This document shows, one piece after another, positions 18,109 to 27,300 of a stretch of 51,367 nucleotides of DNA. The position numbers and the translations under genes were made by a program. Origin of the DNA: Salegentibacter echinorum (GTDB lineage: Bacteria > Bacteroidota > Bacteroidia > Flavobacteriales > Flavobacteriaceae); the NCBI RefSeq assembly GCF_900129445.1, contig NZ_FQVT01000019.1, positions 1-51,367 of the forward strand, given 5' to 3'. Position 1 is the stretch's first letter, and each line of letters starts with the position of its first letter. The notes under the pieces were generated by a model, which was not told where the DNA came from, did not search any database, and saw only the letters and a program-made list of their open reading frames with translations.

Positions 18109-19089
18109 TTAATCAATATACATTACCTGTTTTACAGCTTTTTTAACATCGTCGCTATTTGGCAACCACTCTTTAAGCAATACAGGAGAATAAGGCGCCG
18201 GAGTATCGGCGGTATTTATCTTTACAATTGGGGCATCTAAATAATCGAATGCTTTAGATTGCACCTGGTAAGTAATTTCTGTAGAAACATTTCCAAAAGG
18301 CCAGGCCTCTTCCAGAATAACCAACCTGTTGGTTTTCTTAACCGATTCGATAATAGTATCGTGATCCATTGGTCGAATAGTTCTTAGATCTATAATTTCA
18401 CAAGAAATATCTTTTTCGGCCAATTCATCGGCTGCTTTATAAGCTTCCTTAATAATTTTTCCGAAGGAAACAATAGTAACATCGGTACCTTCCCTTTTAA
18501 TATCGGCTTTTCCAATTTCTAATACATATTCATCTTCTGGCACTTCCCCTTTATCACCATACATTTGTTCACTTTCCATAAAGATAACAGGATCATCATC
18601 ACGTATTGCAGCTTTAAGCAAGCCTTTGGCATCATAAGGATTAGAAGGCACAATCACTTTAAGTCCCGGGCAATTTGCATACCAGCTCTCAAAAGCCTGC
18701 GAGTGCGTTGCTCCAAGTTGTCCAGCCGAAGCAGTTGGCCCTCTAAAGACTATTGGAATATTAAATTGACCACCACTCATTTGCCGCATTTTGGAGGCAT
18801 TGTTTATAATCTGGTCTATTCCAACTAAAGAGAAATTAAAGGTCATAAATTCAATAATTGGTCTATTGCCATTCATGGCAGAACCTACCCCTATTCCAGA
18901 AAACCCAAGTTCGGCAATTGGGGTATCTATTACACGATCTGGACCAAACTCGTCCAACATGCCTTTAGAAGCTTTATAAGCACCATTGTATTCTGCTACT
19001 TCCTCGCCCATTAAATAAATAGACTCGTCTTTTCGCATCTCTTCGCTCATCGCTTGTTGAACGGCTTCCCTAAATTGAATTGTCTTCAT
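18109..19089 (-). CDS. pdhB: Pyruvate dehydrogenase E1 component, beta subunit
   Basis: A 326-aa subunit of the thiamine-diphosphate E1 enzyme, which feeds acetyl groups from pyruvate into the TCA cycle. It carries the transketolase-type pyrimidine-binding domain (EEVAEYNGAYKASKGM with the conserved Glu that activates thiamine; RVIDTPIAELGFSGIGVG) and the C-terminal transketolase domain (EEAWPFGNVSTEI). Length matches PdhB. The alpha subunit is not adjacent, a common arrangement in Flavobacteriia. A branched-chain keto-acid E1 beta is a less likely alternative. It has its own promoter box and terminator. Confidence 0.9.
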   Translation of the reverse strand: MKTIQFREAVQQAMSEEMRKDESIYLMGEEVAEYNGAYKASKGMLDEFGPDRVIDTPIAELGFSGIGVGSAMNGNRPIIEFMTFNFSLVGIDQIINNASKMRQMSGGQFNIPIVFRGPTASAGQLGATHSQAFESWYANCPGLKVIVPSNPYDAKGLLKAAIRDDDPVIFMESEQMYGDKGEVPEDEYVLEIGKADIKREGTDVTIVSFGKIIKEAYKAADELAEKDISCEIIDLRTIRPMDHDTIIESVKKTNRLVILEEAWPFGNVSTEITYQVQSKAFDYLDAPIVKINTADTPAPYSPVLLKEWLPNSDDVKKAVKQVMYID

Positions 19090-19395
19090 TATATGCTATG
19101 CTATTTAATATATCTTGAAAACACAAAAATACTAATTCAATAAAGTTTAAACCACTAATAAACAACAAAAATTTACCCACCCATTATTTAAAGTAATTTT
19201 TACTTTTTATTGAATAAAAATAAAGCAGGTAAAAACCAAAAAAGTTATTATTTTCAAACCTATTCACCAATTTCCTAAGAATAAAGCATCATATTGAAGC
19301 CTAAAAACTTAAAGTTTGTTATGCATGCATAGCAATTTTTGATTTAAATTATGTAACTTCGTGAACGAAATCGTTATAAATTAAAAAATCATAGA
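19090..19395. other. Divergent intergenic region pdhB/etfB
   Basis: It holds the minus-strand pdhB promoter box (19124-19131) and, on the etf side, a 12-bp perfect palindrome TATGCATGCATA (19320-19331), 64 bases before etfB, which could be an operator. TAACTTCG at 19354-19361 is one mismatch from a -7 box for etfB. No gene is visible. Confidence 0.45.
19124..19131 (-). promoter_or_regulatory. -7 promoter box of pdhB
   Basis: The minus strand reads TATTTTTG, an exact TAnnTTTG match, 34 bases before the pdhB start. Confidence 0.5.
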
Positions 19396-20142
19396 ATGAA
19401 GATATTAGTATGTATTAGTCATGTACCTGACACTACATCAAAAATCAATTTTACAGACGGGGATTCGAAATTCGATACCAACGGTGTAAACTTTGTTATT
19501 AATCCAAATGATGAATTTGGACTTACCCGCGCGATGTGGTTTAAAGAAAAACAAGGCGCCAGCGTAGATGTTGTAAATGTAGGCGAAAAAGAAACTGAAC
19601 CTACGTTGAGAAAAGCACTGGCCATTGGAGCAGACAATGCAATAAGGGTAGATACTCCTGCCAAAGATGGCTTCCAGGTGGCACAACAGCTGGCAAAAGT
19701 TGCTAAAGATGGTGACTATGACCTTATCATAGCCGGCCGGGAGTCTATTGATTACAATGGCGGTATGGTACCGGGAATGCTTGCTGCACTTTTAGATGCA
19801 AACTTTATAAATACCTGTATTAGCCTGGAGATTGATGGCGATACCGCAAAAGCCGTTCGCGAGATTGATGGTGGTAAAGAAAGTTTAACCGCCTCATTAC
19901 CCCTTGTTATTGGTGGTCAAAAAGGTCTTGTAGAAGAAAGCGACCTTAAAATACCCAATATGCGTGGTATTATGCAGGCTCGTAAAAAACCTTTAAATGT
20001 GGTAGAACCCGAAGAAGTTGCTACCCAAACCGAAGCTGTGAAGTTCGAAAAACCGGCTCCTAAAGGAGAAGTTAAATTAGTAGATCCAGAAAATCTAGAT
20101 GAGCTAATAGACCTACTACATAACGAAGCCAAAGCAATATAA
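19396..20142 (+). CDS. etfB: Electron transfer flavoprotein, beta subunit
   Basis: A 248-aa subunit of the soluble flavoprotein that collects electrons from acyl-CoA and other dehydrogenases and passes them to the quinone pool. The opening MKILVCISHVPDTTSKI is the family start, and AGRESIDYNGGMVPGMLA followed by PNMRGIMQARKKPLNV contains the conserved signature. Length is normal. It pairs with etfA 91 bases downstream, separated by a palindromic repeat. The upstream region contains a perfect TATGCATGCATA palindrome. Confidence 0.95.
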   Translation: MKILVCISHVPDTTSKINFTDGDSKFDTNGVNFVINPNDEFGLTRAMWFKEKQGASVDVVNVGEKETEPTLRKALAIGADNAIRVDTPAKDGFQVAQQLAKVAKDGDYDLIIAGRESIDYNGGMVPGMLAALLDANFINTCISLEIDGDTAKAVREIDGGKESLTASLPLVIGGQKGLVEESDLKIPNMRGIMQARKKPLNVVEPEEVATQTEAVKFEKPAPKGEVKLVDPENLDELIDLLHNEAKAI

Positions 20143-20148
20143 TAATAA

Positions 20149-20179
20149 GGCCTCACAGGTTTTCGAAACCTGTGAGGTC
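20149..20179. repeat. Palindromic repeat between etfB and etfA
   Basis: CCTCACAGGTTT and AAACCTGTGAGG form a perfect 12-bp stem around TCG (20151-20177), extended by a G-T and a G-C pair. It sits in the etfB-etfA gap. There is no T-run, so it is more likely a dispersed palindrome or mRNA stability element than a terminator. Confidence 0.7.
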
Positions 20180-20233
20180 TGTAAAAAATAAATAAAACTT
20201 CCGCTTATGCGGAAATGAATTAAAAAATACAAT

Positions 20234-21202
20234 ATGTCAGTTTTAATATATACAGAAACCGAAGACGGCAAGTTTAAAAAGGCCGCCTTTGAAGTTGCTT
20301 CTTACGCCAAAGAAGTAGCCGAGAAAATGGGCGGTGAAGTAACTGCGGTTAGTTTTAATGCTAACAATGCTTCAGAACTTGGCAAATATGGAGTTAGCAA
20401 AGTGTTAAATATCCAAAATGACAAATTAGGTAAATTTAATGCTGAAGCTTATGCCGATGCCGTAAGCCAGGTTGCTCAAAAAGAAGACAGCAAAGTTGTT
20501 GTGTTAAGCCAAAGTGCAAATAGCAAATACCTTGCACCATTATTGGCTGTTCACCTGGATGCCGGTTACGCCTCTAACGTAGTGGACACCCCAGAAAGCA
20601 CCGATCCTTTTACCGTAAAACGAAGCGCTTTCACCAACAAAGCATTCAATTTTACAAAAATTACTACGGAAGTAAAAATAGTGGGGCTTTCTCAAAATGC
20701 TTTTGGATTAAAGGAAAACGAGACAGAAGCTACTACGGAAGACTTTTCTCCTGAATTGAAAGACGGGGATTTCTCAGTAAATGTAGAATCTGTAGATAAA
20801 GCTAAAGATAAAGTAACTATCGCCGATGCCGAAATAGTTGTTTCTGGTGGCCGCGGACTTAAAGGTCCGGAAAACTGGGGAATGATCGAAGAGATGGCCG
20901 ATATTCTTGGTGCAGCTACAGCCTGCTCCAAACCGGTTAGTGATATGGGCTGGAGACCTCACAGTGAACACGTGGGGCAAACCGGTAAACCGGTAGCTTC
21001 CAACCTCTATATCGCCGTTGGAATTTCGGGAGCAATTCAACACCTGGCGGGTATTAATGCTGCGAAAACTAAAGTGGTGATTAATAACGATCCAGAAGCG
21101 CCATTCTTTAAAGCCGCAGACTATGGCGTGGTAGGCGATGCCTTTGAGATTGTACCCAAATTGAACGAAAAACTAAAAGAATTTAAGGCGAAGAACGCAT
21201 AA
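20234..21202 (+). CDS. etfA: Electron transfer flavoprotein, alpha subunit
   Basis: A 322-aa FAD-binding partner of EtfB. The C-terminal half carries the family signature (SDMGWRPHSEHVGQTGK, then ISGAIQHLAGI), which holds the FAD; the N-terminal half is the AMP/FAD-binding-like fold shared with EtfB. GGRGLKGPENWGMIEE is the standard link between the two. Length is normal. Together with etfB it supports beta-oxidation and amino-acid catabolism. A strong terminator follows 26 bases after the stop. Confidence 0.95.
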   Translation: MSVLIYTETEDGKFKKAAFEVASYAKEVAEKMGGEVTAVSFNANNASELGKYGVSKVLNIQNDKLGKFNAEAYADAVSQVAQKEDSKVVVLSQSANSKYLAPLLAVHLDAGYASNVVDTPESTDPFTVKRSAFTNKAFNFTKITTEVKIVGLSQNAFGLKENETEATTEDFSPELKDGDFSVNVESVDKAKDKVTIADAEIVVSGGRGLKGPENWGMIEEMADILGAATACSKPVSDMGWRPHSEHVGQTGKPVASNLYIAVGISGAIQHLAGINAAKTKVVINNDPEAPFFKAADYGVVGDAFEIVPKLNEKLKEFKAKNA

Positions 21203-21228
21203 TTTTTATAACTTGCACCCCTTAAAAG

Positions 21229-21271
21229 GGCTGTCTAAAAAGGTAAAAAGTCCTACTTAGACAGCCTTTTT
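21229..21271 (+). terminator. Rho-independent terminator after etfA
   Basis: GGCTGTCTAA (21229-21238) and TTAGACAGCC (21257-21266) form a perfect 10-bp stem followed by TTTTT. The arm sequence GGCTGTCTAAAAAG also resembles an insertion-sequence end and recurs in altered form at 25417. Confidence 0.85.
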
Positions 21272-21284
21272 CAATTGATGAGAT

Positions 21285-21905
21285 ATGAGTTTAGTGCGCC
21301 TTAATATTAAAGGAATTTCTTATAGTCAAACCCAAAATGGGGCCTACGCTTTAATTTTGAGCGAAGTGGGCGGAGAACGTAAATTACCTATAGTTATTGG
21401 TGCTTTTGAAGCACAATCTATTGCCATTGCCTTAGAAAAGGAGATCAAACCGCCTCGTCCCTTAACCCATGATTTATTTAAGAATTTTTCTGATAGGTTT
21501 GAAATCACCGTTAAACAGGTAATTATTCATAAACTGGTTGATGGTGTCTTTTATAGTAGCCTAATCTGTGAGCGTGATAAAATTGAAGAAATTATTGATG
21601 CCCGTACCAGTGACGCTATTGCTCTTGCTTTAAGGTTTGAAGCTCCAATTTTTACCTATAAGAATATCCTGGAAAAAGCAGGAATTTTCTTAAAAGGTGA
21701 TGAACAGGGAAAAGCTACTACCGCTAAACAGGAGGAAGAAATTATTGCAGAAGAACTACTTCCCGACGATATTGATATTAAATCTGATGATTCTAATTAC
21801 CAAAAGCTTTCGCTACAGGAGCTAAAGAAACTACTTTCCCAGGCCGTAAAGGACGAAGATTATGAAAAAGCAGCGCGCATAAGGGATGAAATATCCAAAC
21901 GCTAA
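21285..21905 (+). CDS. Bifunctional nuclease family protein (DUF151) with UVR motif
   Basis: A 206-aa protein. Residues 1-140 are the BFN/DUF151 domain (LPIVIGAFEAQSIAIALE, then RTSDAIALALRF), a family with DNase/RNase activity reported in plant and bacterial members. Residues about 170-206 form a UvrB/UvrC (UVR) motif: LKKLLSQAVKDEDYEKAARI, then RDEI. The UVR motif binds partners in UvrABC repair and is found in other stress proteins such as McsA. A role in DNA damage or protein quality control is plausible; the exact activity is unproven. The nucleoside transporter gene starts 12 bases downstream, so the two are probably co-transcribed. Confidence 0.85.
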   Translation: MSLVRLNIKGISYSQTQNGAYALILSEVGGERKLPIVIGAFEAQSIAIALEKEIKPPRPLTHDLFKNFSDRFEITVKQVIIHKLVDGVFYSSLICERDKIEEIIDARTSDAIALALRFEAPIFTYKNILEKAGIFLKGDEQGKATTAKQEEEIIAEELLPDDIDIKSDDSNYQKLSLQELKKLLSQAVKDEDYEKAARIRDEISKR

Positions 21906-21917
21906 TATATTTTATTT

Positions 21918-23618
21918 ATGAATAAAGCCTGGCTTTGTCTAATTTTGGTTCTTGCGAGTGTAACCCAATGCTTTTCTCAAACTATCTCAAAAACCTGGGA
22001 ACCAAGCGAAACCCTTAATAAGCTTGATGATAATTCTATATTTTATAACAATACCTTAGATTTAAAAGAAGGAACCTTTAGCTTAAGCAATGACCGGGAT
22101 ACACTGGCAGAAGGTGACTATATTTATCAAAACAAGGTGCTGTTATTCTTTTATAATACCCCTAAAGATAGCACTGCAAATTATAGAGTCTCGGCTCTTA
22201 CAGATTCTAGCATGGTACTCTCACAAGGCAAAAATAAATTTGCTTTTATAACCAAAGATTTTAACGATGGCAAAGAGGTAATTCCCGCTCCTATGGCTAA
22301 AACCATGATTCCCAGCAGTGGCATTTCCTTTAATAGCGTATCAAGAGGAGTTTTAGGAATGTTTAGTTTACTGATAATCGCCTTCCTCTTTAGCAGTAAC
22401 CGAAAAGCTATAAATTGGAAAACCGTGGGGATAGGGCTCGCCGCCCAATTATTGCTTGCTATTGGTGTTCTAAGGATTACCGCAGTGCAAAATGTTTTCG
22501 AGTTTGTAGGACAAATCTTTGTACTTATTTTAGATTTTACTGCAGCCGGAAGTGAATTTTTACTGGGAAGCATGATGGATGTTGATAGCTACGGTTTTAT
22601 TTTCTTGTTTCAGGTGTTACCTACTATTATTTTCTTTTCAGCATTGACTTCCGTTTTATTTTACCTGGGTGTAATACAGGTAATAGTGCGGGGGATGGCG
22701 TGGGTGCTGAGTAAATTACTCGGTATTTCGGGCCCCGAAAGTTTAAGTGTGGCTGGAAATATTTTCCTGGGACAAACTGAAGCTCCGCTAATGATTAAAG
22801 CTTATTTGGAGCGAATGACGCGTTCTGAAATCTTACTGGTAATGATTGGCGGTATGGCAACCGTAGCCGGTGGCGTACTGGCGGCTTATATTGGGTTTTT
22901 AGGCGGCGACGATCCCCAACTTAGGCTGGAGTTTGCAAAACACCTTCTCGCGGCATCGGTAATGGCAGCACCGGGAGCGATCGTGGTTTCCAAAATTTTA
23001 TATCCGCAGCAAAGACCGGTAGATACCGATGTAGAAGTTTCTTCAGAAAAAATTGGTTCGAATATCCTGGATGCTATCGCAAATGGAACCACCGAAGGAC
23101 TAAAACTGGCCGCGAATGTTGCAGCTATGCTTTTGGTTTTCATCGCTTTTATTGCAATGATTAATTACATTTTAAACTGGACCGGCTCCTGGACTGGGCT
23201 TAATGCACTTTTAGCTCAGCACACCCCTTATGCTGGTTTCTCGCTAGAATCTATTTTAGGAATTATCTTTTCACCACTTATGTGGTTAATTGGAGTCGCA
23301 AAAGAAGACATGATGCTTATGGGACAGTTGCTGGGAATTAAACTGGCGGCCAGTGAATTTGTAGGATACGTGCAATTAGCCGAACTCAAAAATACCGCGA
23401 ACGCACTTAGTCTTAATTACGAAAAATCGGTTATTATGGCAACCTATATGTTGTGCGGATTCGCAAACTTTGCTTCTATTGGTATTCAAATTGGTGGCAT
23501 TGGTTCCCTGGCTCCCGGGCAACGCAAGACACTTTCTGAATTTGGCATGAAAGCCCTAATTGGTGGTACTATAGCTTCTTTGCTTTCCGCTACCATTGCC
23601 GGGATGATTATTGGTTAA
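21918..23618 (+). CDS. nupC: CNT-family nucleoside transporter with periplasmic extension
   Basis: A 566-aa protein. Residues 1-21 are a signal peptide and residues about 25-135 form a soluble, beta-rich, lipocalin-like segment. A membrane helix then leads into a concentrative nucleoside transporter core: NIFLGQTEAPLMIKAYLERM with GxTEAP, the conserved GGMATVAGG, and NGTTEGLKLAANVAAML. The core symports nucleosides with H+ or Na+. E. coli NupC is about 400 aa, so the N-terminal part is an added domain common in Bacteroidota. It lies just downstream of the DUF151 gene. The symbol is by family only. Confidence 0.85.
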   Translation: MNKAWLCLILVLASVTQCFSQTISKTWEPSETLNKLDDNSIFYNNTLDLKEGTFSLSNDRDTLAEGDYIYQNKVLLFFYNTPKDSTANYRVSALTDSSMVLSQGKNKFAFITKDFNDGKEVIPAPMAKTMIPSSGISFNSVSRGVLGMFSLLIIAFLFSSNRKAINWKTVGIGLAAQLLLAIGVLRITAVQNVFEFVGQIFVLILDFTAAGSEFLLGSMMDVDSYGFIFLFQVLPTIIFFSALTSVLFYLGVIQVIVRGMAWVLSKLLGISGPESLSVAGNIFLGQTEAPLMIKAYLERMTRSEILLVMIGGMATVAGGVLAAYIGFLGGDDPQLRLEFAKHLLAASVMAAPGAIVVSKILYPQQRPVDTDVEVSSEKIGSNILDAIANGTTEGLKLAANVAAMLLVFIAFIAMINYILNWTGSWTGLNALLAQHTPYAGFSLESILGIIFSPLMWLIGVAKEDMMLMGQLLGIKLAASEFVGYVQLAELKNTANALSLNYEKSVIMATYMLCGFANFASIGIQIGGIGSLAPGQRKTLSEFGMKALIGGTIASLLSATIAGMIIG

Positions 23619-23733
23619 GTTAAAGTCTCATAATCTTTTCTAAAATTCTCCCTCACACCTCCTCATGCCTGATGAGCTTTTGAGATAATCTTATTATATT
23701 TCAATTCTATTTTTCCAGATAAAAATTTAGAAT

Positions 23734-24720
23734 ATGAGTAAGAATAAAAATTCCAGAGGGCACGAGGCAGAAAAACCAAGTGAAATTCCGGCCAAAGGTT
23801 GGATTGATATTGGAAAACGAACCATTTCACAAATTTCAGATGATAACATTCAAATTGTTTCTGCCGGGGTGGCATTCTATTTTTTTATGGCTCTGTTCCC
23901 CGCAATTTTGGCAATGGTTAATATCTACTCCCTCGTTATTGAGCCTGCAACAATAAGGGAACATTTTAGCGTTTTAAGTAATATTCTACCGGCTACCGCT
24001 TATGATCTAATAACAGGAATTTTAGAACCCCTTCTTAAACAGCCCGAATCTACAATAGGATGGAGCCTTTTACTTAGCATTCTTATAAGCCTTTGGAGTG
24101 CAAATAAAGGCACTTCTGCTCTATTTGAAGGTATAAATATCGCATATGATGAAAAAGATAAACGCGGCTTTATTAAAAAAACCGGACTCACTTTTATATT
24201 TACTATTGGTGCGATTCTCTTATTTGTGCTTTGTATTTTGGTTCTAGTATTTTATCCCGCTTTTATCGACCGGCTAAATATTTCGCAGGCGATGGAATCT
24301 TTTATTGGCTGGATAAGATGGATTGTAATCGCTGCGCTATTTGTATTTGGCATGGGAATGCTCTACAAGAAAGCGCCAGACAGGGATGATCCTGAGACCC
24401 GATGGCTCTCCTGGGGTGCGGTACTAAGCACGGTTCTATGGCTTGCAGGCTCCATGCTTTTTTCCTGGTATGTGGATAATTTTGGGAGTTATGATAAAGT
24501 TTACGGCAGTTTTGCAGCGGTAATTATTTTATTACTCTGGTTATTTATCTCTGCATTTATCGTGCTTATAGGTGCAGAAATTAACAGCGAAATGGAGCAT
24601 CAAACCAGGAGAGACACCACAATAGGCGAAGATAAACCTATGGGGAAGCGTAATGCGTACCACGCCGATCACGTAGCGGGGAAAGATTTGAAAGATGAAA
24701 AGACTAATCCTGAATCGTAA
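23734..24720 (+). CDS. YihY/BrkB-family membrane protein, copy 1
   Basis: A 328-aa inner-membrane protein of the YihY/BrkB family (DUF/TIGR00765 type). Six hydrophobic segments are visible, with conserved blocks GVAFYFFMALFPAILA, SLWSANKGTSALFEGINIAY and WLFISAFIVLIGAEINSEME. The family was once called ribonuclease BN in error; the true function is not settled. A near-full-length paralog occurs at 48006-48980 with conserved N- and C-terminal tails (DIGKR; MEHQTR-DTTIG), so the tails may have a specific role. It follows the nucleoside transporter with a 115-base gap. Confidence 0.85.
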   Translation: MSKNKNSRGHEAEKPSEIPAKGWIDIGKRTISQISDDNIQIVSAGVAFYFFMALFPAILAMVNIYSLVIEPATIREHFSVLSNILPATAYDLITGILEPLLKQPESTIGWSLLLSILISLWSANKGTSALFEGINIAYDEKDKRGFIKKTGLTFIFTIGAILLFVLCILVLVFYPAFIDRLNISQAMESFIGWIRWIVIAALFVFGMGMLYKKAPDRDDPETRWLSWGAVLSTVLWLAGSMLFSWYVDNFGSYDKVYGSFAAVIILLLWLFISAFIVLIGAEINSEMEHQTRRDTTIGEDKPMGKRNAYHADHVAGKDLKDEKTNPES

Positions 24721-25410
24721 ATCAAATTTCTCTAAACAGAAAAACGTTAAAATTCTATATTTTCGTGCAATTTTTCAGGTATTCAATCTAAAGCTAATTT
24801 GGTAATATCGCCGTTTTTCAATTTTGTAAAATGTTTCAGTTTGATGATTTATTTTGTTAAGGGTTGCCCTGTTTAAATTATCTCTTCGGAATAATTCAGC
24901 TGAATAAAAATTCAACACTTAACTTGAAGCTTCATCAAAGCATTTCTTTTCTAAAGTTCTATGATAATTCTGAAGCAATATTACGATAGACAAAACTTTT
25001 AAAATCCAATTAAACTTGAACAGTTTATAATATAACAATAGCGTCCTAAACATTTTTGCAGATATTTTGTAAGAACCTATTATAATTGGGTTTCGATAGC
25101 TTTTTATAATGATTGGGATGATTTTTAGTAGTACGGTTTCTTCGGCCTATCGAAAATTTATCGTAATCCCGATGTTTTGGGAGAAGTGAAAATCCCGTAA
25201 TCCCGAAACTTCGGAAAGGGTTTGAATGGTAAATCTAGATAAAGTATAGCCTGTCCCGAGCGTAGTCAAGCGATAAGTCTAGCTTTTTTGCTTCTTTTTA
25301 TCCTAGCAAGGTCGAAGGGTTTTGGCAATGCAAAAAGAATGAATTGTCTTAGACAAGTTTAATGATAAATTGTTCTAAAATTAATTAGGACATTACTGAT
25401 AATATAACAA

Positions 25411-25494
25411 AAAAAAGAGGCTGCCTAAAAAGTACAATGAATTGTCGAGACCACCCGACGAACCAATGTTCCTTCCAAAAGCCACCTCTTTTTT
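25411..25494. repeat. Long-loop inverted repeat, IS-remnant-like
   Basis: AAAAAAGAGG (25411-25420) pairs with CCTCTTTTTT (25485-25494) across a 64-base loop. The left arm continues as CTGCCTAAAAAGT, resembling the terminator arm at 21229 and ends of some insertion sequences. It lies between convergent genes and could also terminate transcription in both directions. Confidence 0.4.
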
Positions 25495-25510
25495 AAAAAG
25501 TTTTTTTATT

Positions 25511-25560
25511 TTGAGGCAAAGCACGGGGAATTAAATCCCTGACTATCGTTCACCCCGTAG
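25511..25560. repeat. Dispersed intergenic repeat, copy A
   Basis: Contains GGGGAATTAAATCCCTG followed by ACTATCGT and CCCCG. A related copy is at 40627-40677. Both can fold into short GC-arm hairpins around an AATTAAA loop. Confidence 0.4.
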
Positions 25561-27300
25561 TTAAAATAAAGTTAGTAAGCTACCACCTATTGCGGCACAA
25601 GCTGAAAATACAGCACTTACCACTAGCCACCAGGCAGCGGCTGCTGCAGTTTCCCTGGCGTGTTCTGCCTGGATCACGGCTTTGCGTTCCATTACTTTAA
25701 TTTTTCCACGAGCTGTATCTTCTATTTGCTGCACTTTATCCAGTACTTGCTGTCTCGCATCTTCATAAGAATCAACAACTTTATCGATATCTTTCCTATC
25801 AACATTTGTATTATTGGTTACCAAAGCGTTTACTTCTTCCCTATCGGCATTTGCAAGCCTGGCTTTGATGGACTCCAAACTATCCTTTTGATTATCCATT
25901 TTTTCCTGGAATATTCTGCTCAATTGTGCAGTATTAATTCCCGAGCTGTTATCCGTTCCGGTAAGGTTGCCAATAATATTCTGCACCCGTTTTTCCACCT
26001 CTTTCACAACATCATTAGATGAGTTATTATTAAGCTGCACCTGGATACGACGAATTATCTTTTCAGCTTTATCAGCATACATTTCTATTTGCTGACGCTC
26101 CATAGAGGTGTTTTCTGAAAGATATTCAACTATGGTGTTTCGGTCTAAATCCCCCATTTTTTGACCAATTTTATTAGCTTCTACTTTAGGGTTTTTAATG
26201 ATCTCCTTAATTCGTTGCTCCATTTCTTCAGCATCCATAGCTGATGAACCGTCTTGAGAAAGAAATTCTTTAACCTTGTTCATATAAGAATCTACTTCCG
26301 CTTCTTCGGCAGGAGTCAATTTCGCAATAACTTTCTTAGCTTTCTCTTCTTTGGTATCGCCTTCGCCATAAGCCTCTTTCAGTTCACTTTCCAAACGCTT
26401 AAGTTGCTCTGTCTTACTTTTTCCTTCTTCAGAATTATCATTAGACGATTTATCTATAGCGCTGTTAAGCACACTCTGAATAGCCATCCATTTACCCTGG
26501 CCACCACTACTATCAGAACTGCTTTGCTCATTGGATTTTTTTACAGACTCATCTACCAATTGCTGAATGTCTTGCTTCACCTTATCATAATTTGGTGTTT
26601 TCTTATCAAATTTGGTAAAGAATTCATCTACAGCACTATCAAACATTCCAGCATCGAAATTATTCTGAAATTCCTTTCTCACTTTTTCAACGGTATGGTC
26701 TGCCACGTGTTCAACTTTAGCAGCGTCTGAAGGTGCGAACATATCTTTCACTGCACTTGCCGAAGACCTCAAACCGGCTGTAGCAGTATTAATCAAACCA
26801 CCTACAACAGTATTCACTACTTTACTTTCTAAATAAAATAACAGGATAAAAAAACTTGCCCAGATTACCAGAGCAAGAGTCACAGCAATTAATGGATTGG
26901 CAACCAGGCTTAAATTCATAGCAAAAGCAGTAGCCCCAAACAAAGAGATTGCCACGGTAATCGTACTCCATATTCCGAATCCGGTGGTAATTATCGTTCC
27001 GGCAGAAGCACTATCGTCATCTGCATCGTCTGTCTCTTCGTTAAAACGATCTTTTTCCGAAGAATTATTTTTATTTTCTACATAAGACTTTTTAACATCG
27101 CCCACGGCAGTGATACCCGCAGCGACCGAAAGTGCAGTAAGTATAAACTGAAATCCCAGAGCGAGTATTACTCCAGCAATAACGGTAACAAAAAACTGCG
27201 GACTAATAATGGTGTCAGTAAAGTTCACGGCATCTGGATTTTGCGCGTGAAGATTACTTTCAAAAAGTATCACGCCAAAGGCTAAATAAATCTTTTTCAT
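25561..27300 (-). CDS. Large membrane-anchored coiled-coil protein, unknown function
   Basis: A 579-aa protein. Residues 1-20 look like a signal peptide ending in HAQ. Residues about 33-65 and 105-160 hold two to three membrane helices (FFVTVIAGVILALGFQFILT and SLVANPLIAVTLALVIWAS). Residues about 200-540 are charged, Lys/Glu/Asp/Gln-rich and strongly helical, with Ser-rich breaks (SSSDSSGG), fitting a long coiled coil. A last hydrophobic helix (AAAAWWLVVSAVFSACAAIG) ends the chain, so both ends are membrane-bound. Similar Flavobacteriia proteins have been labelled CAP-Gly protein, but no CAP-Gly motif is visible. It could be a scaffold or envelope-spanning tether. Confidence 0.6.
   Translation of the reverse strand: MKKIYLAFGVILFESNLHAQNPDAVNFTDTIISPQFFVTVIAGVILALGFQFILTALSVAAGITAVGDVKKSYVENKNNSSEKDRFNEETDDADDDSASAGTIITTGFGIWSTITVAISLFGATAFAMNLSLVANPLIAVTLALVIWASFFILLFYLESKVVNTVVGGLINTATAGLRSSASAVKDMFAPSDAAKVEHVADHTVEKVRKEFQNNFDAGMFDSAVDEFFTKFDKKTPNYDKVKQDIQQLVDESVKKSNEQSSSDSSGGQGKWMAIQSVLNSAIDKSSNDNSEEGKSKTEQLKRLESELKEAYGEGDTKEEKAKKVIAKLTPAEEAEVDSYMNKVKEFLSQDGSSAMDAEEMEQRIKEIIKNPKVEANKIGQKMGDLDRNTIVEYLSENTSMERQQIEMYADKAEKIIRRIQVQLNNNSSNDVVKEVEKRVQNIIGNLTGTDNSSGINTAQLSRIFQEKMDNQKDSLESIKARLANADREEVNALVTNNTNVDRKDIDKVVDSYEDARQQVLDKVQQIEDTARGKIKVMERKAVIQAEHARETAAAAAWWLVVSAVFSACAAIGGSLLTLF

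Larger units (their letters stand above)
24721..25560. other. Long gene-poor intergenic region
   Basis: No convincing open frame in 840 bases between two convergent genes. It contains decayed repeat material: fragments such as AATCCCGATGTTTTGGGA and CCCGAAACTTCGG (about 25160-25220), CTGTCCCGAGCGTAGTC (about 25252-25268), a large-loop hairpin (25411-25494) and a repeat related to one at 40627 (25511-25560). It looks like an accumulation site for dispersed repeats or insertion-sequence remnants. Confidence 0.5.

Noticed and set aside
24721-25560. Hidden gene or small RNA in the gene-poor region
   Set aside because: No sustained frame, ribosome site or promoter-terminator pair could be placed; repeats explain what structure is visible.
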